DNA of 37,600 bases. Origin: an uncultured bacterium (lineage in GTDB: Bacteria > Gemmatimonadota > Gemmatimonadetes > Longimicrobiales > RSA9). The notes under the pieces are model-generated. The model was given only the letters and a program-made list of their open reading frames with translations, did no database searches and was not told the origin of the DNA. Positions 16,297 to 24,503 of the stretch are shown here, one piece after another. Both the position numbers and the translations under genes were made by a program. The first letter of the stretch is position 1; every line of letters begins with the position of its first letter. The stretch is taken from contig CALBZE010000020.1 of the NCBI GenBank assembly GCA_937889645.1, positions 1-37,600 of the forward strand. The letters are read 5' to 3'.

Positions 16297-16324
16297 CGGT
16301 GTTCGGGGACCGCGCGGAATGCGT

Positions 16325-16368
16325 CGCGGGGCGCGCGAGTCGGGCGGCGACCCGTCGCGCGCCCCGCG
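16325..16368 (-). terminator. Perfect 14-bp hairpin after the transporter gene
   Basis: CGCGGGGCGCGCGA (16325-16338) pairs fully with 16355-16368. It lies right after the transporter stop. No T run follows on the minus strand, so the halt may need a factor. Confidence 0.5.
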
Positions 16369-16375
16369 CTCGACC

Positions 16376-17875
16376 TCACGGAATCGACGCCGGCATCCCG
16401 CTCTTCGAGACGGGCTCGGCCACGGGCGCCGTCGCCTCCGTCCGCGCGACCAGCCACCGGTTGAGCGCCAGGAACACCGCGATCGCAGCGCCCCACTGCA
16501 CGATCGCCCAACCGATCCCGTACGTGCCGAACAGCGCGCGCCAGTTCCCGCCGAGCGCCTGCGTGATCCCGCCCTCCATCCAGAACCACCACACCACCAG
16601 CACGAGCGCCTCGACGATCACGAGCCGCATCACCCAGTCCCACCACCGGCCGATCCGGATGTCGGAGTCCTCCGTGTTGATCAGCGACTCGCGGAACTTC
16701 GTCACGCCGTAGCGCAGCACCGCGACCGCGAAGAACAGCCCGGAGACCATCAGCCCGACGCCCCAGATGAAGTCCTGGTTCTGGAACACCGCCTGGTTCA
16801 GCGCCGACGGGATCCCGAAGACGAACCCCGCGCCGCCGACCAGCGCGATCGCCCGGCCGCGCGACATCCCGCCGTCCATCAGCACCCGCGTCGCCATCTC
16901 GATCATCGAGATCAGGCTCGTCCACGCGGCGAACATGAGCGCCAGGAAGAAGAGCGTCATGAAGAAGCGACCGGCGGGCATCTGCTGGAACAGCTGCGGG
17001 ATCCAGATGAAGGTGAGACCCTCGTTCCCCGCGCCCACGATCTCCGACGCTGCATCCGGCATGATCGAGAAGATCGTGCACAGCACCATGATCCCGGCCA
17101 GCAGCGAGACGGAGTTGTTCCCGAAGCCGAGCAGGAACGAGTTCAGCGCAGTGTCCTCACGCTGCCGCATGTAGATCGCGTAGGTGACGATCAGACCCCA
17201 CCCCGCGCCGGTGTCCCAAGCGTTCTGCGTCAGCGCCTCGAGCCACGTCCTGTAATCCTTCAGCTCGTCCCACGACGGCGTGAAGAGGAACGCCAGCCCG
17301 CGCTCCGCGCCGTCCAGCGTCACCGCACGGATCGCCAGCACGATGACCATCAGGAAGAGCGCCGGCATGAGATAGCGCGCGGCGGTCTCGATCCCCCGGA
17401 CCCCGCGCGCGACCACGAACACGCCCAGCCCCATCGCCAGCAGGTGGTACCACAGCACCTTCGGCGTGAACGCGAACGTCTGCCACAGCTCGGCCGAGCC
17501 CGCGCCCGACAGGTTCCCCGTCAGCGACGCCCAGAAGTAGTGGATCGTCCACCCCAGCACGACCGAGTAGTAGAACATGATCGCGGTGGACGTGAAGGCG
17601 ACAAACGCGCCCATCCAGCCGAACTTCGGCCCCGCGATCTTCGCGAACGAGCCGACCAGCCCCCGGCGCGCCGCCTTCCCCATCGCGAACTCCGTCAGGA
17701 TCAGCGGGACCGACCAGAGGAGGAGGAAGCAGACCCACGCGATCAGGAACGAACCGCCCCCGTTCGACGCGGCGATGCGCGGGAACCGCCAGATGTTACC
17801 CGTCCCCACCGCCATGCCCAGCATGGCCAGCATCATCCCCCAGCGGGACGTGAATTGCTCGACGCTCTTGGCCAC
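16376..17875 (-). CDS. Sodium-dependent neurotransmitter:sodium symporter family transporter
   Basis: 499 residues from a GTG start set by AAGGAGG 4 bp before it. About 12 membrane helices. The first helix has the family signature WGMMLAMLGMAVGTGNIWRFPRI in two parts (GMAVGTGN and IWRFPRI), where the unwound GxGN forms the sodium and substrate site as in LeuT. NGGGSFLIAW follows. Such proteins import amino acids or related amines with sodium. The substrate is not readable. The gene upstream (M3-like peptidase) suggests use of peptide breakdown products. Confidence 0.93.
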   Translation of the reverse strand: MAKSVEQFTSRWGMMLAMLGMAVGTGNIWRFPRIAASNGGGSFLIAWVCFLLLWSVPLILTEFAMGKAARRGLVGSFAKIAGPKFGWMGAFVAFTSTAIMFYYSVVLGWTIHYFWASLTGNLSGAGSAELWQTFAFTPKVLWYHLLAMGLGVFVVARGVRGIETAARYLMPALFLMVIVLAIRAVTLDGAERGLAFLFTPSWDELKDYRTWLEALTQNAWDTGAGWGLIVTYAIYMRQREDTALNSFLLGFGNNSVSLLAGIMVLCTIFSIMPDAASEIVGAGNEGLTFIWIPQLFQQMPAGRFFMTLFFLALMFAAWTSLISMIEMATRVLMDGGMSRGRAIALVGGAGFVFGIPSALNQAVFQNQDFIWGVGLMVSGLFFAVAVLRYGVTKFRESLINTEDSDIRIGRWWDWVMRLVIVEALVLVVWWFWMEGGITQALGGNWRALFGTYGIGWAIVQWGAAIAVFLALNRWLVARTEATAPVAEPVSKSGMPASIP

Positions 17876-17948
17876 TTCGCCTCCTTTGTGTTGAGCGGTG
17901 CGCCCCGGGGGCGCGGTCCTGTCCGGGGCGCGGCGGCGCCCCATCTCG

Positions 17949-19430
17949 TCACGCGATCGCTTCCTCGAGCTGTACCCTCACGCGCGAGAAATCGAGCCGC
18001 TCCTCGCCCAGCCGCCGCGCGAGCGCGTCGCCGTCCTCGGCCTGCCCGCGCGCGAACAGCTCCTCCAGGTACGGCGCGCTGCGCGGGTTGCGGTACCAGT
18101 CCTCGTCGAACCTGTCGCGCAGGTGATCCGTGAGCAGTGCCGACAGCGACCAGGCTCGGAGGTAGCGGGCGCAATAGAAGTGAGGGTCGACGTCGTCCAG
18201 GTAAGCGGCGGGATCGTGCGGGAGGAGCGTCGCTTTTTCCATCAGCTCGGCGTACAGCTCCGGCATCCCGTCGAACCGGCCGGCGCCGTGGAGTTCCATC
18301 TCGTAGAGGAGCTTCGCCGCCTGCCGACGGAGCTGCAGCAGGTCGACGAGCGCGGCGTGTCGCGTGAACTCTGCCCGATCCGCGCCGCGGAACCCCAGGT
18401 AACGGGCGAGCCACGACGGCTGCGTCGGGAGCCGGTCGAACAGCCGGGCGATCCCCTCGGTCACCGAGTGGTCGCCCAGGGCGCGGTCCTCGAAGGGGAG
18501 CGCGGCGTCGACCCGCGCGAAGTGCTGCGCATGCCCGAGCTCGTGGTAGAACGCGTACCAGTCGCGCCACCCGCCAGCCCTCGAGACGACGAGCACGATC
18601 TCGTCCGGGACGCGGATCACCGCGCAGAACGCGCGCGACGTCTTGGCCGGCCGCGACTCCAGGTCGAGCGCGACCCGGCCGCCGACCTCCAGGTCCCACC
18701 CGATCTCGGCCAGCTGCCTGCGCGCGACCGCGACCGGGTCGTCCACCGCGAAATGCGCGTCGAACCACGGCGCGCGCTCCAGGCGCGGCCGGTCCGCCGC
18801 CGTCGCCTCCGCGAGCGTGACGCCGAGCCGCTTCGGCAGCGTGTACGTGAGCAGGTCCCGGTAGATCGCCTCGGTCTCGGCCAGGACCGCCCGCGCCGAT
18901 TCCGCCAGCGGCCCGAGCCGGATCCCCGTCAGCGACTCCCACGCATCCGGCAGCCCGCCGCCCGCCAGCCGAAAGACCTCCCAGTCCCGCTCGAAGCGGT
19001 CCCGGTCCAGCGGCTCCGCCTCCCCGAGCGCCTCCATCCGTGCCGCCCAGATCGCGCGGCGGTGCTCCGGATCCTCGGCGTCCGCCAGCGCCTTCACCGC
19101 CTGCCGTAGCGGGATCCGTTCGCCGGCGATGTCGAGCGTCTTCTCCGCCTCCCACGCCAGCCGACGGTCGTGCACGTCGGCGCCGGCGCGCTCGGCCGCG
19201 CCCGTGACCAGGAACTCCCTCAGCACCCTGAGGCGACGCCGCGACTCGCCCTCCGCCGCGCGCTCCGCGTCCGCGACCGCGGAGATCGTGTCCGTCCGGA
19301 ACAGATCCGCGTACCGCTCGTACACCTCCGCCAGCGCCGGACGCGTCTCCAGCCCCGCCAGCGCCCGGTACTGCTCCCGGCCGACGTCGACCCAGAACGC
19401 TTCGACCCGTCGTACGAGCTCCGGATCCAT
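17949..19430 (-). CDS. M3-like zinc metallopeptidase
   Basis: 493 residues. The zinc motif YHELGHAQHF lies at about residues 293-302 and is followed some 25 residues later by SVTEGIARLFDRL, whose Glu should be the third ligand, as in gluzincins of the M3 oligopeptidase clan. The rest is largely helical. Classical M3 enzymes are longer (600-700), so this is a compact relative, close to M32/M3-like proteins. No signal peptide; it would trim peptides in the cytoplasm. It starts 13 bp after glyQS ends and is probably on the same transcript. Confidence 0.85.
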   Translation of the reverse strand: MDPELVRRVEAFWVDVGREQYRALAGLETRPALAEVYERYADLFRTDTISAVADAERAAEGESRRRLRVLREFLVTGAAERAGADVHDRRLAWEAEKTLDIAGERIPLRQAVKALADAEDPEHRRAIWAARMEALGEAEPLDRDRFERDWEVFRLAGGGLPDAWESLTGIRLGPLAESARAVLAETEAIYRDLLTYTLPKRLGVTLAEATAADRPRLERAPWFDAHFAVDDPVAVARRQLAEIGWDLEVGGRVALDLESRPAKTSRAFCAVIRVPDEIVLVVSRAGGWRDWYAFYHELGHAQHFARVDAALPFEDRALGDHSVTEGIARLFDRLPTQPSWLARYLGFRGADRAEFTRHAALVDLLQLRRQAAKLLYEMELHGAGRFDGMPELYAELMEKATLLPHDPAAYLDDVDPHFYCARYLRAWSLSALLTDHLRDRFDEDWYRNPRSAPYLEELFARGQAEDGDALARRLGEERLDFSRVRVQLEEAIA

Positions 19431-19443
19431 TCGCCCCAGAGGA

Positions 19444-20766
19444 CTAGAGGATGCGTTCGCGCACGTACTCCAGCACCCGGTCCACCCCGATCCGCTGCTG
19501 CCGGAGGGTGTCGCGGTCTCGGACCGTGACCGTCTGATCCTCCAGCGTCTGGCCGTCCACAGTCACGGCGAACGGCGTTCCCGCCTCGTCCTGACGACGG
19601 TACCGCTTCCCGATCGAACCGCTGTCGTCGTACTGCGACGGGATCCCCGCCGCGCGGAGCTCCTTGTGGATCCGCTCCGCGACTTCCGGCAGACCATCCT
19701 TCTTCACCAGCGGCAGGACCGCGACCTTGATCGGCGCCAGCCGTGGATGCAGCCGCAGCACCACCCGCTGCTCGCCCTCGACTTCCTCCTCGTGGTACGC
19801 GTCCGCCAGCACGACCAGCGTGAGCCGGTCCGCGCCGATCGACGTCTCGATCACGTACGGGATGTACCGCCGGTCGCGGTCTACCGGGTCGATGTACTCC
19901 AGCCGCTTGCCCGAGTACTCCTGGTGCCGACCCAGGTCGAAATCGGTCCGGTTGTGGATCCCCTCGAACTCCTGCCAGCCGAACGGGAATTCGTACTGGA
20001 TGTCGAACGCCGCCTTCGCGTAGTGCGCCAGCTCTTCCGGCGCGTGGGCGTGGTAGCGCAGCTTCTCCGGCCGGATCCCCAGCGACACGACCCACTCCAT
20101 CCGCCGCGCCTTCCAGTACTCGAACCACTCCTCGTCCGTGCCCGGCTCGACGAAGAACTGCATCTCCATCTGCTCGAACTCGCGCGTCCGGAAGATGAAG
20201 TTCCCCGGCGTGATCTCGTTGCGGAACGCCTTGCCGATCTGCGCGATGCCGAACGGGATCTGCTGCCGCGTCGTCGTGAGCACGTTCTGGAAGTTCACGA
20301 AGATCCCCTGCGCCGTCTCCGGCCTCAGGTAGACCGTCGCCGCCGCGTCCTCGACCGGCCCCATGAACGTCTTGAACATGAGGTTGAACATCCGCGGCTC
20401 GCCGAATGCGTCCTTCGTGCCGCAGACCGGGCACTGGCCGCCCTGGATCTCGGGGTTGTCCGCGCGGAACCGGCGATGGCAGTTCTTGCACTCGACGAGC
20501 GGGTCCGTGAAGCCGGACACGTGCCCGCTCGCCTCCCACACCCGCGGGTGCATCAGGATCGCCGCGTCGAGGCCTTCGACGTCGTCCCGCTCGTGCACCA
20601 TCGCGCGCCACCACGCGCCTTTGATGTTGTTCTTCAGCTCCACGCCGAGCGGGCCGTAGTCCCAGACCGAGCCCGTGCCGCCGTAGATCTCCGACGACTG
20701 GAAGATGAAGCCCCGCCGCTTGCACAGCGAGACCAGCTTGTCCATGAGTTGCGTGTCGTTCGCCAT
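19444..20766 (-). CDS. glyQS: Glycyl-tRNA synthetase, single-chain (alpha2) type
   Basis: 440 residues from the ATG of MANDTQLMDKLVS; a longer frame 39 codons upstream exists but has no family similarity. It charges tRNA-Gly. Class II features: SVWDYGPLGVELKNN, motif 2-like FRNEITPGNFIFRTREFEQMEMQFF in parts, LRPETAQGIFVNF, and motif 3-like GADRLTLV. A Cys4 zinc site occurs in ECKNCHRRF and CPVCGTKD. The C-terminal anticodon-binding domain begins near APIKVAVLP. It is the dimeric type, not the GlyQ plus GlyS tetramer. Confidence 0.95.
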   Translation of the reverse strand: MANDTQLMDKLVSLCKRRGFIFQSSEIYGGTGSVWDYGPLGVELKNNIKGAWWRAMVHERDDVEGLDAAILMHPRVWEASGHVSGFTDPLVECKNCHRRFRADNPEIQGGQCPVCGTKDAFGEPRMFNLMFKTFMGPVEDAAATVYLRPETAQGIFVNFQNVLTTTRQQIPFGIAQIGKAFRNEITPGNFIFRTREFEQMEMQFFVEPGTDEEWFEYWKARRMEWVVSLGIRPEKLRYHAHAPEELAHYAKAAFDIQYEFPFGWQEFEGIHNRTDFDLGRHQEYSGKRLEYIDPVDRDRRYIPYVIETSIGADRLTLVVLADAYHEEEVEGEQRVVLRLHPRLAPIKVAVLPLVKKDGLPEVAERIHKELRAAGIPSQYDDSGSIGKRYRRQDEAGTPFAVTVDGQTLEDQTVTVRDRDTLRQQRIGVDRVLEYVRERIL

Positions 20767-20909
20767 ACGCCTCGCGATCCCGTTCCCGCTCCCTTGCCCT
20801 GAAATATCGAAAATTACCGGTACCCCACAGTCATGGCAATGGAACGCGTCTTGCCACCGCGCCGTCGGAAACCCCGATCGCACGCACCGTTTCCGACGGA
20901 GCGGCTACC

Positions 20910-21743
20910 ATGGCGCTGGTCCCCCTGTCCGAGCACGACGATCCCCGGCGACCCGCGGGCCCGATCGACGTGCGCGGCTGGGCCGTCCTCACCGGCGACG
21001 ACGGCGAGCGCGCCGGCACCGTCCACGACCTCCTCCTCGACCGCGAGGGGCGGCCGCTCTACCTCGACGTCGACCTGGGCGTCCTCCGCAAGCACGTGCT
21101 CGTCCCGATCGGCCACGCCCGCGCCGAGCCGCGCCGCCGCGTCGTCCGGCTCCCCGGCTTCGCCCGCGACCGGCTCGAGGAGATCCCCCCGTGGGAGCAC
21201 CGACTCTCCCAGCTCACCCGCGAGTACGAGGATGGGTTGGCGACGGCGTACGCCCGCGCCTACGGCGACCTGCGACGTCGCCCGCGCCCGCCGTGGGCCG
21301 GCGCCATCTACGGCCCGTCCGAGCTCGAGTCTCCCGTCCGCGTCGAGGGCGCGCCCGCCTTCGCGCTCCTCTCCCGCCTCCCCGGCCACCGCATCGCCGA
21401 CCGCGAGCCCGACCCCCGCGGCTGGCCCGTCCGCACCGCCGACGGAGGCGACGTCGGCGCCGTCGACGACCTCGTCGTCGACACGACCGCGCTCAAGGTC
21501 AGCCACCTCGCCGTCCGCACCACCGACGCCGCAGGCGGCGAGCGCATCCTCGTCCCCGCCGCGTTCGTGCACCTCGACCCCGGGCACCGGATCGTCCGCC
21601 TCGATCTCGACTCATCGGATGCGCTGGAAGAATTCCCCGTCTGGGACGGCCGCGCCGCACCCGAATCGCTCGCCCCCAACCCCGGCTACTACGACCACCC
21701 GCGCTTCAGCGCCCGCCGCTTCCTCGGAGGGGCGACGCGATGA
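20910..21743 (+). CDS. Protein with two PRC-barrel domains
   Basis: 277 residues. Two PRC-barrel-like halves: residues about 20-95 (GWAVLTGDDGERAGTVHDLLLDREG, RPLYLDVDLG and a RKHVLVPIGHA strand) and about 170-260 (GWPVRTADGGDVGAVDDLVVD and a ERILVPAAFVHLD strand). They are joined by an Arg/Pro-rich linker. PRC barrels sit in photosynthetic reaction-centre subunit H and in RNA-maturation proteins; a binding role is likely. The stop overlaps the next gene's ATG (ATGA at 21740-21743). Confidence 0.82.
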   Translation: MALVPLSEHDDPRRPAGPIDVRGWAVLTGDDGERAGTVHDLLLDREGRPLYLDVDLGVLRKHVLVPIGHARAEPRRRVVRLPGFARDRLEEIPPWEHRLSQLTREYEDGLATAYARAYGDLRRRPRPPWAGAIYGPSELESPVRVEGAPAFALLSRLPGHRIADREPDPRGWPVRTADGGDVGAVDDLVVDTTALKVSHLAVRTTDAAGGERILVPAAFVHLDPGHRIVRLDLDSSDALEEFPVWDGRAAPESLAPNPGYYDHPRFSARRFLGGATR

Positions 21744-22711
21744 GCGTGCGGCGCCACGCCCCGACCGGCGCTCCGCCCGGTGCCCCCATGATCGCACAGC
21801 TCCCCCGGATCGTCCGGGTCCCCGCCGTCCCCACCCTCACTCCCGCCGAGCGACGCGCCGTCGCGCTCTTCATCGCCCGCGCCCTCGAGTCCGGCGCGCC
21901 GCCGATCCTCCGCGCCGTCCTCTTCGGCTCCAAGGCCCGCGGCGATTTCCGCCCCGACTCCGACGTCGACGTCCTCGCCATCTGCGACGTCGACGTCGAA
22001 GAGCGCGACGCCGCCGCCCGCGCCCTCGCCCGCCACGCCGAGCACGCCTCCCGCGCGACCGGCGTCCGCGTCGAGTCCTGGGCCATCCCCGCCGCCGACC
22101 TCGAGCCCGGATCGCGCACCCCGATGCTCGTCGACGCCCTCGACGACGGCATCCCCCTCTGGCCGCCCGGCGCGCCGCCGATCCGCATCGCGTTCACCCC
22201 CGCCGACGCCGCCTTCTGCGCCTCCTGCCTCATCGACTGGATCGACGCCGGCGGCGCCATCGCCCGCCACGCCCTCGCCCGCGGCCGCCACGCCGACGCC
22301 GCCGCCCGCATCCGCGACGACATCACCCGTATGGCCACCGCAGCGCTCCTCCTCGACGGCGACACCCGCCACCGCCACGTCGGTTCGCTCAGGCGATTCG
22401 CAGAGAAGTGGATCGCGACCGGAAGGGTGTCGACGCACGTGTTCCCCGCCCTCGAATGGGCCGCCTCCGCCTACCCCCCCATCCGCCTCTCCCGCACCCG
22501 CCCCATCCCGCCCACCCCTGCCGCCGTCCGCACCGCCCCGATCGGCTATGGACATGCCCGGAGCATGGAGGCGGAAGTGATGCCCATGCTCCTGGCGCGG
22601 CTTGGGGGCGATTGCCGCCACCCGCACTCCGCCTCCCATCCGGGGCTCAGGGGGCGGGGCTCGGGGCTCAGGGGTCGGGGCTCGGGGCTCAGCGACTGTA
22701 TTCCGGGATGA
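21740..22711 (+). CDS. Nucleotidyltransferase (MNT) with HEPN-like C-terminal domain
   Basis: 323 residues. Residues about 45-140 carry the nucleotidyltransferase site GSKARGDFRPDSDVDVLA: Gly63-Ser64 and Asp75/Asp77 as metal ligands. Residues about 185-285 are helical and HEPN-like (ASCLIDWIDAGGAIARHALAR). MNT and HEPN partners usually form toxin-antitoxin pairs or, when fused, aminoglycoside-type nucleotidyltransferases; neither can be decided here. The last 25 residues (GLRGRGSGLRGRGSGLSD) are translated heptad repeat, so the natural end was probably extended by the array. Coupled to the PRC-barrel gene. Confidence 0.8.
   Translation: MSVRRHAPTGAPPGAPMIAQLPRIVRVPAVPTLTPAERRAVALFIARALESGAPPILRAVLFGSKARGDFRPDSDVDVLAICDVDVEERDAAARALARHAEHASRATGVRVESWAIPAADLEPGSRTPMLVDALDDGIPLWPPGAPPIRIAFTPADAAFCASCLIDWIDAGGAIARHALARGRHADAAARIRDDITRMATAALLLDGDTRHRHVGSLRRFAEKWIATGRVSTHVFPALEWAASAYPPIRLSRTRPIPPTPAAVRTAPIGYGHARSMEAEVMPMLLARLGGDCRHPHSASHPGLRGRGSGLRGRGSGLSDCIPG
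22642..22692. repeat. Heptad array inside the 3' end of the nucleotidyltransferase gene (array D)
   Basis: G-rich heptads (GGGGCTCAGGGGGCGGGGCT and on). They are read in frame as GLRGRGS repeats at the end of the nucleotidyltransferase. Confidence 0.8.
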
Positions 22712-22802
22712 CCGGGTTACAGGGCGTCCGGGTGCGGGCGATGGCGTCGAGGATCGTGAGCTGCCTCTGCATGCAGACGGTCATTGGCGCCCTTCCGATG
22801 CC
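22689..22802 (-). pseudogene. Possible IS110-family transposase C-terminal relic
   Basis: The minus strand reads GRAPMTVCMQRQLTILDAIA followed by RTRTPCNP and a stop at 22689. This resembles the common end of IS110-type transposases (A-x-x-A-x-M-R-K-L-L-T-I-L-N-A-x-x-R-x-x-T-P-W). Nothing upstream fits the rest of a transposase, so only the tail would remain. The match is short. Confidence 0.4.
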
Positions 22803-23427
22803 TCGGAGTTGCCAGGCGGGGTATGAGGCGCGGCCGACGGAAGGCGTTGCCGGCAGTTGGCGATGTACGGCGGGCGCCCGGCCGGCGGCCGGGCGCCCGC
22901 CGGCACTCGCCGTCACGCGGCGGCGCCCGCGGCCCCCTGCGGCCCCCTGCGGCCCCCCGCGGCCCCCTGCGGCCCCCTGCGGCCCCCCGCGGCCCCCTGC
23001 GGCCCCCCGCGGCCCCCCGCGGCCCCCCGCGGCCCCCGCCGGCACACGACGGCGGTCCGGCGAGCGTTGGCCCCCGCGATCCCGGCCCCGACCCACGCCA
23101 CCGGGCGCCCACGGCGCATCCCGCGTGCGAAAACTGCACACGCATCGCCCGGTTTGCCCTTCCGTGCTCAGTTTCTACACGGGGCGGGACCGGTTCCTCC
23201 GCACCAACCTCCCCGGATCTCGGCTACCTGACATCGGGATGCGGCGCCCCCGCACCTCCGCCCGCACTCTCCCAACGTCTCCTTCCCCCAGCCCTGGCCG
23301 GGTCTCGGGTCCCAGGCGTCAGGCTTCTCGCCCTCGTCGCCGCCCCCCGAGCCCCGAGCCCCGAGCCCCGAGCCCCGAGCCCCAAGCCCCAAGCCCTAGG
23401 CCCCGAGCCCTGAGCCCCAAGCCCCCC
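22712..23427. other. Gene-free stretch of about 700 bp
   Basis: Apart from the transposase-like tail, the 10-bp tandem array and heptad array E, no convincing gene is seen. Open frames here are low-complexity Gly/Ala/Arg or Pro/Ala text present on both strands. Confidence 0.6.
22931..23038. repeat. 10-bp tandem repeat, about 11 copies
   Basis: Unit GGCCCCCTGC or GGCCCCCCGC; ten perfect-length units at 22931-23030 and a partial one. The T/C at position 8 runs T,T,C,T,T,C,T,C,C,C. The unit is not a multiple of three. Confidence 0.95.
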
Positions 23428-23429
23428 CT
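23343..23429. repeat. Heptad array (array E)
   Basis: C-rich heptads on plus (GAGCCCCGAGCCCCGAGCCC and on), G-rich in the minus transcript directly after the gene that stops at 23428. Confidence 0.85.
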
Positions 23430-23760
23430 ACCCCATCCTCCCCCTCTCCTCCGCCTGCTCCTCCTCCTCGAACGGCGGCCTCTGATGCAGCTCCACCCTG
23501 AACACCCCCATGTGCTGTGCCATGAAGACGTACGCCGCCCAGAGGACCACGCCGCCGAAGGCGAGGACTCCGGCGAAACCGACGGCGACGACCGTGCAGA
23601 GCGTGCCGAACACGGCCAGCATCGCGGCCACGGCGAGCATCCCGAGGTCCCGCTCTCCGTCGGTCAGGCGGCGGTGCCGGGCGACGGCCAGAGCGGCGCC
23701 GGTCCCGCCGAAGCCGACGACCGCGAAGACCAGCAGGACCAGCTGCAACCCGTAGCTCAT
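23428..23760 (-). CDS. Small membrane protein
   Basis: 110 residues with three hydrophobic helices (about residues 5-27, 42-62 and 65-82) and a charged tail EEEEQAEERGRMG. It resembles no family I can name. The ATG overlaps the stop of the upstream zinc-ribbon gene (ATGA), so the two form an operon and may make one membrane complex. Confidence 0.65.
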   Translation of the reverse strand: MSYGLQLVLLVFAVVGFGGTGAALAVARHRRLTDGERDLGMLAVAAMLAVFGTLCTVVAVGFAGVLAFGGVVLWAAYVFMAQHMGVFRVELHQRPPFEEEEQAEERGRMG

Positions 23761-24257
23761 CGCCTACTCTCCGACTCCGACCGCGCATCCCTCCGACGGA
23801 CCGCGTATGGCGCCACCGCGCCTCGCTGCCGGCCGGCCCACCCGCACGCGTCGCACACCCGTCGCGCGGCAACGCGGTCCAGCCACCGGCCGACCCGGCG
23901 CTCGAGCCCCCACCGGAGCCCGTCGCCCGTCACAAGCCCGCTCCCGGCGCTCGCGACGCCGTCGGCGCCCTCGCTCCGCTCGCGCCCGCCACCGACAGCC
24001 CGCCCCGCACCCGTCGCACCCGTCGCACCCGTCGCACCCATCCCGCCCATCGCACCCATCCCGCCCATCGCGCCCACCACCCCAATCGTCGTCGCAGCCC
24101 CGCAACGCGGGCACAGCGGCGCCTCCGGTACCCGGTGGAGGAACCACGTCAGGGCGGCCATTACGACGAGGGTGATCAGGGCGAGGATCGTGAGAAGCAA
24201 AGGGCCCTCCGGGGTCGCGACTCGATCTCGGGCGACGGTCGCTCCTGCGTCCCGCAC
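23757..24257 (-). CDS. Membrane-anchored split zinc-ribbon protein with Gly repeat
   Basis: 166 residues. One membrane helix at about residues 18-40, then CPRCG (Cys49, Cys52) and, 83 residues later, CDACGW (Cys135, Cys138). Together these would make one zinc ribbon. Between them is a Gly/Ala/Met/Thr repeat (AMGGMG, ATGATG) coded by 9-bp units, then a charged stretch. No family is recognised. Repeat number could vary between strains without breaking the frame. Coupled to the small membrane protein downstream. The exact start is uncertain. Confidence 0.6.
   Translation of the reverse strand: MRDAGATVARDRVATPEGPLLLTILALITLVVMAALTWFLHRVPEAPLCPRCGAATTIGVVGAMGGMGAMGGMGATGATGATGAGRAVGGGRERSEGADGVASAGSGLVTGDGLRWGLERRVGRWLDRVAARRVCDACGWAGRQRGAVAPYAVRRRDARSESESRR
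24007..24076. repeat. 9-bp in-frame tandem repeat
   Basis: Units such as CACCCGTCG and CACCCATCC, about eight copies, within the zinc-ribbon gene. Being multiples of three they change length without frameshift. Confidence 0.8.
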
Positions 24258-24342
24258 CCGACCCCGAAAGGCGCAAGATTCAAACCCGCGAGCGGGGTTT
24301 CAGGCGGGCAAGGAATCCGCGCCGGGGCGACTCGGCGCGCCC

Positions 24343-24434
24343 GCGCCGACGCTCTCGCCCCCGCCGGCGCTCCAGCCCGCGCCGACGCTCCAGCCCGAAC
24401 CGGCGCTCCAGCCCCGACCAGCACTCCCGCCCGA
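24343..24434. repeat. 18-bp imperfect tandem repeat
   Basis: About five copies of a CCGRCGCTCCAGCCCGM-like unit in the space between two minus-strand genes. No gene is seen in 24258-24503; a small hairpin (AAACCCGCGAGCGGGGTTT, 24282-24300) precedes it. Confidence 0.75.
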
Positions 24435-24503
24435 ACCCACATACCCGCCGCAGCGCGTGTCCCCGTAATTCGCCCCGCGCCGCAGCCCCCGCCGCGTTCG
24501 CTT

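Noticed and set aside
19444..20883. Glycyl-tRNA synthetase starting 39 codons earlier with a CHDCG motif
   Set aside because: The extension has no counterpart in the family and no ribosome site; MANDTQL is the normal kind of start.
22931..23038. CRISPR array
   Set aside because: The unit is only 10 bp, has no unique spacers and no cas genes are near; it is a simple tandem repeat.
22689..23141. Minus-strand collagen-like open frame over the 10-bp array
   Set aside because: The Gly-Pro-Gln-like text comes from the 10-bp repeat, which gives low-complexity text in all frames; no ribosome site is seen. Only its last part is kept as a possible transposase tail.
20833..24468. Very long plus-strand open frame over the PRC-barrel, nucleotidyltransferase and repeat regions
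   Set aside because: It crosses three unrelated genes out of frame and the tandem repeats; composition is Pro/Ser/Arg-rich shadow text.
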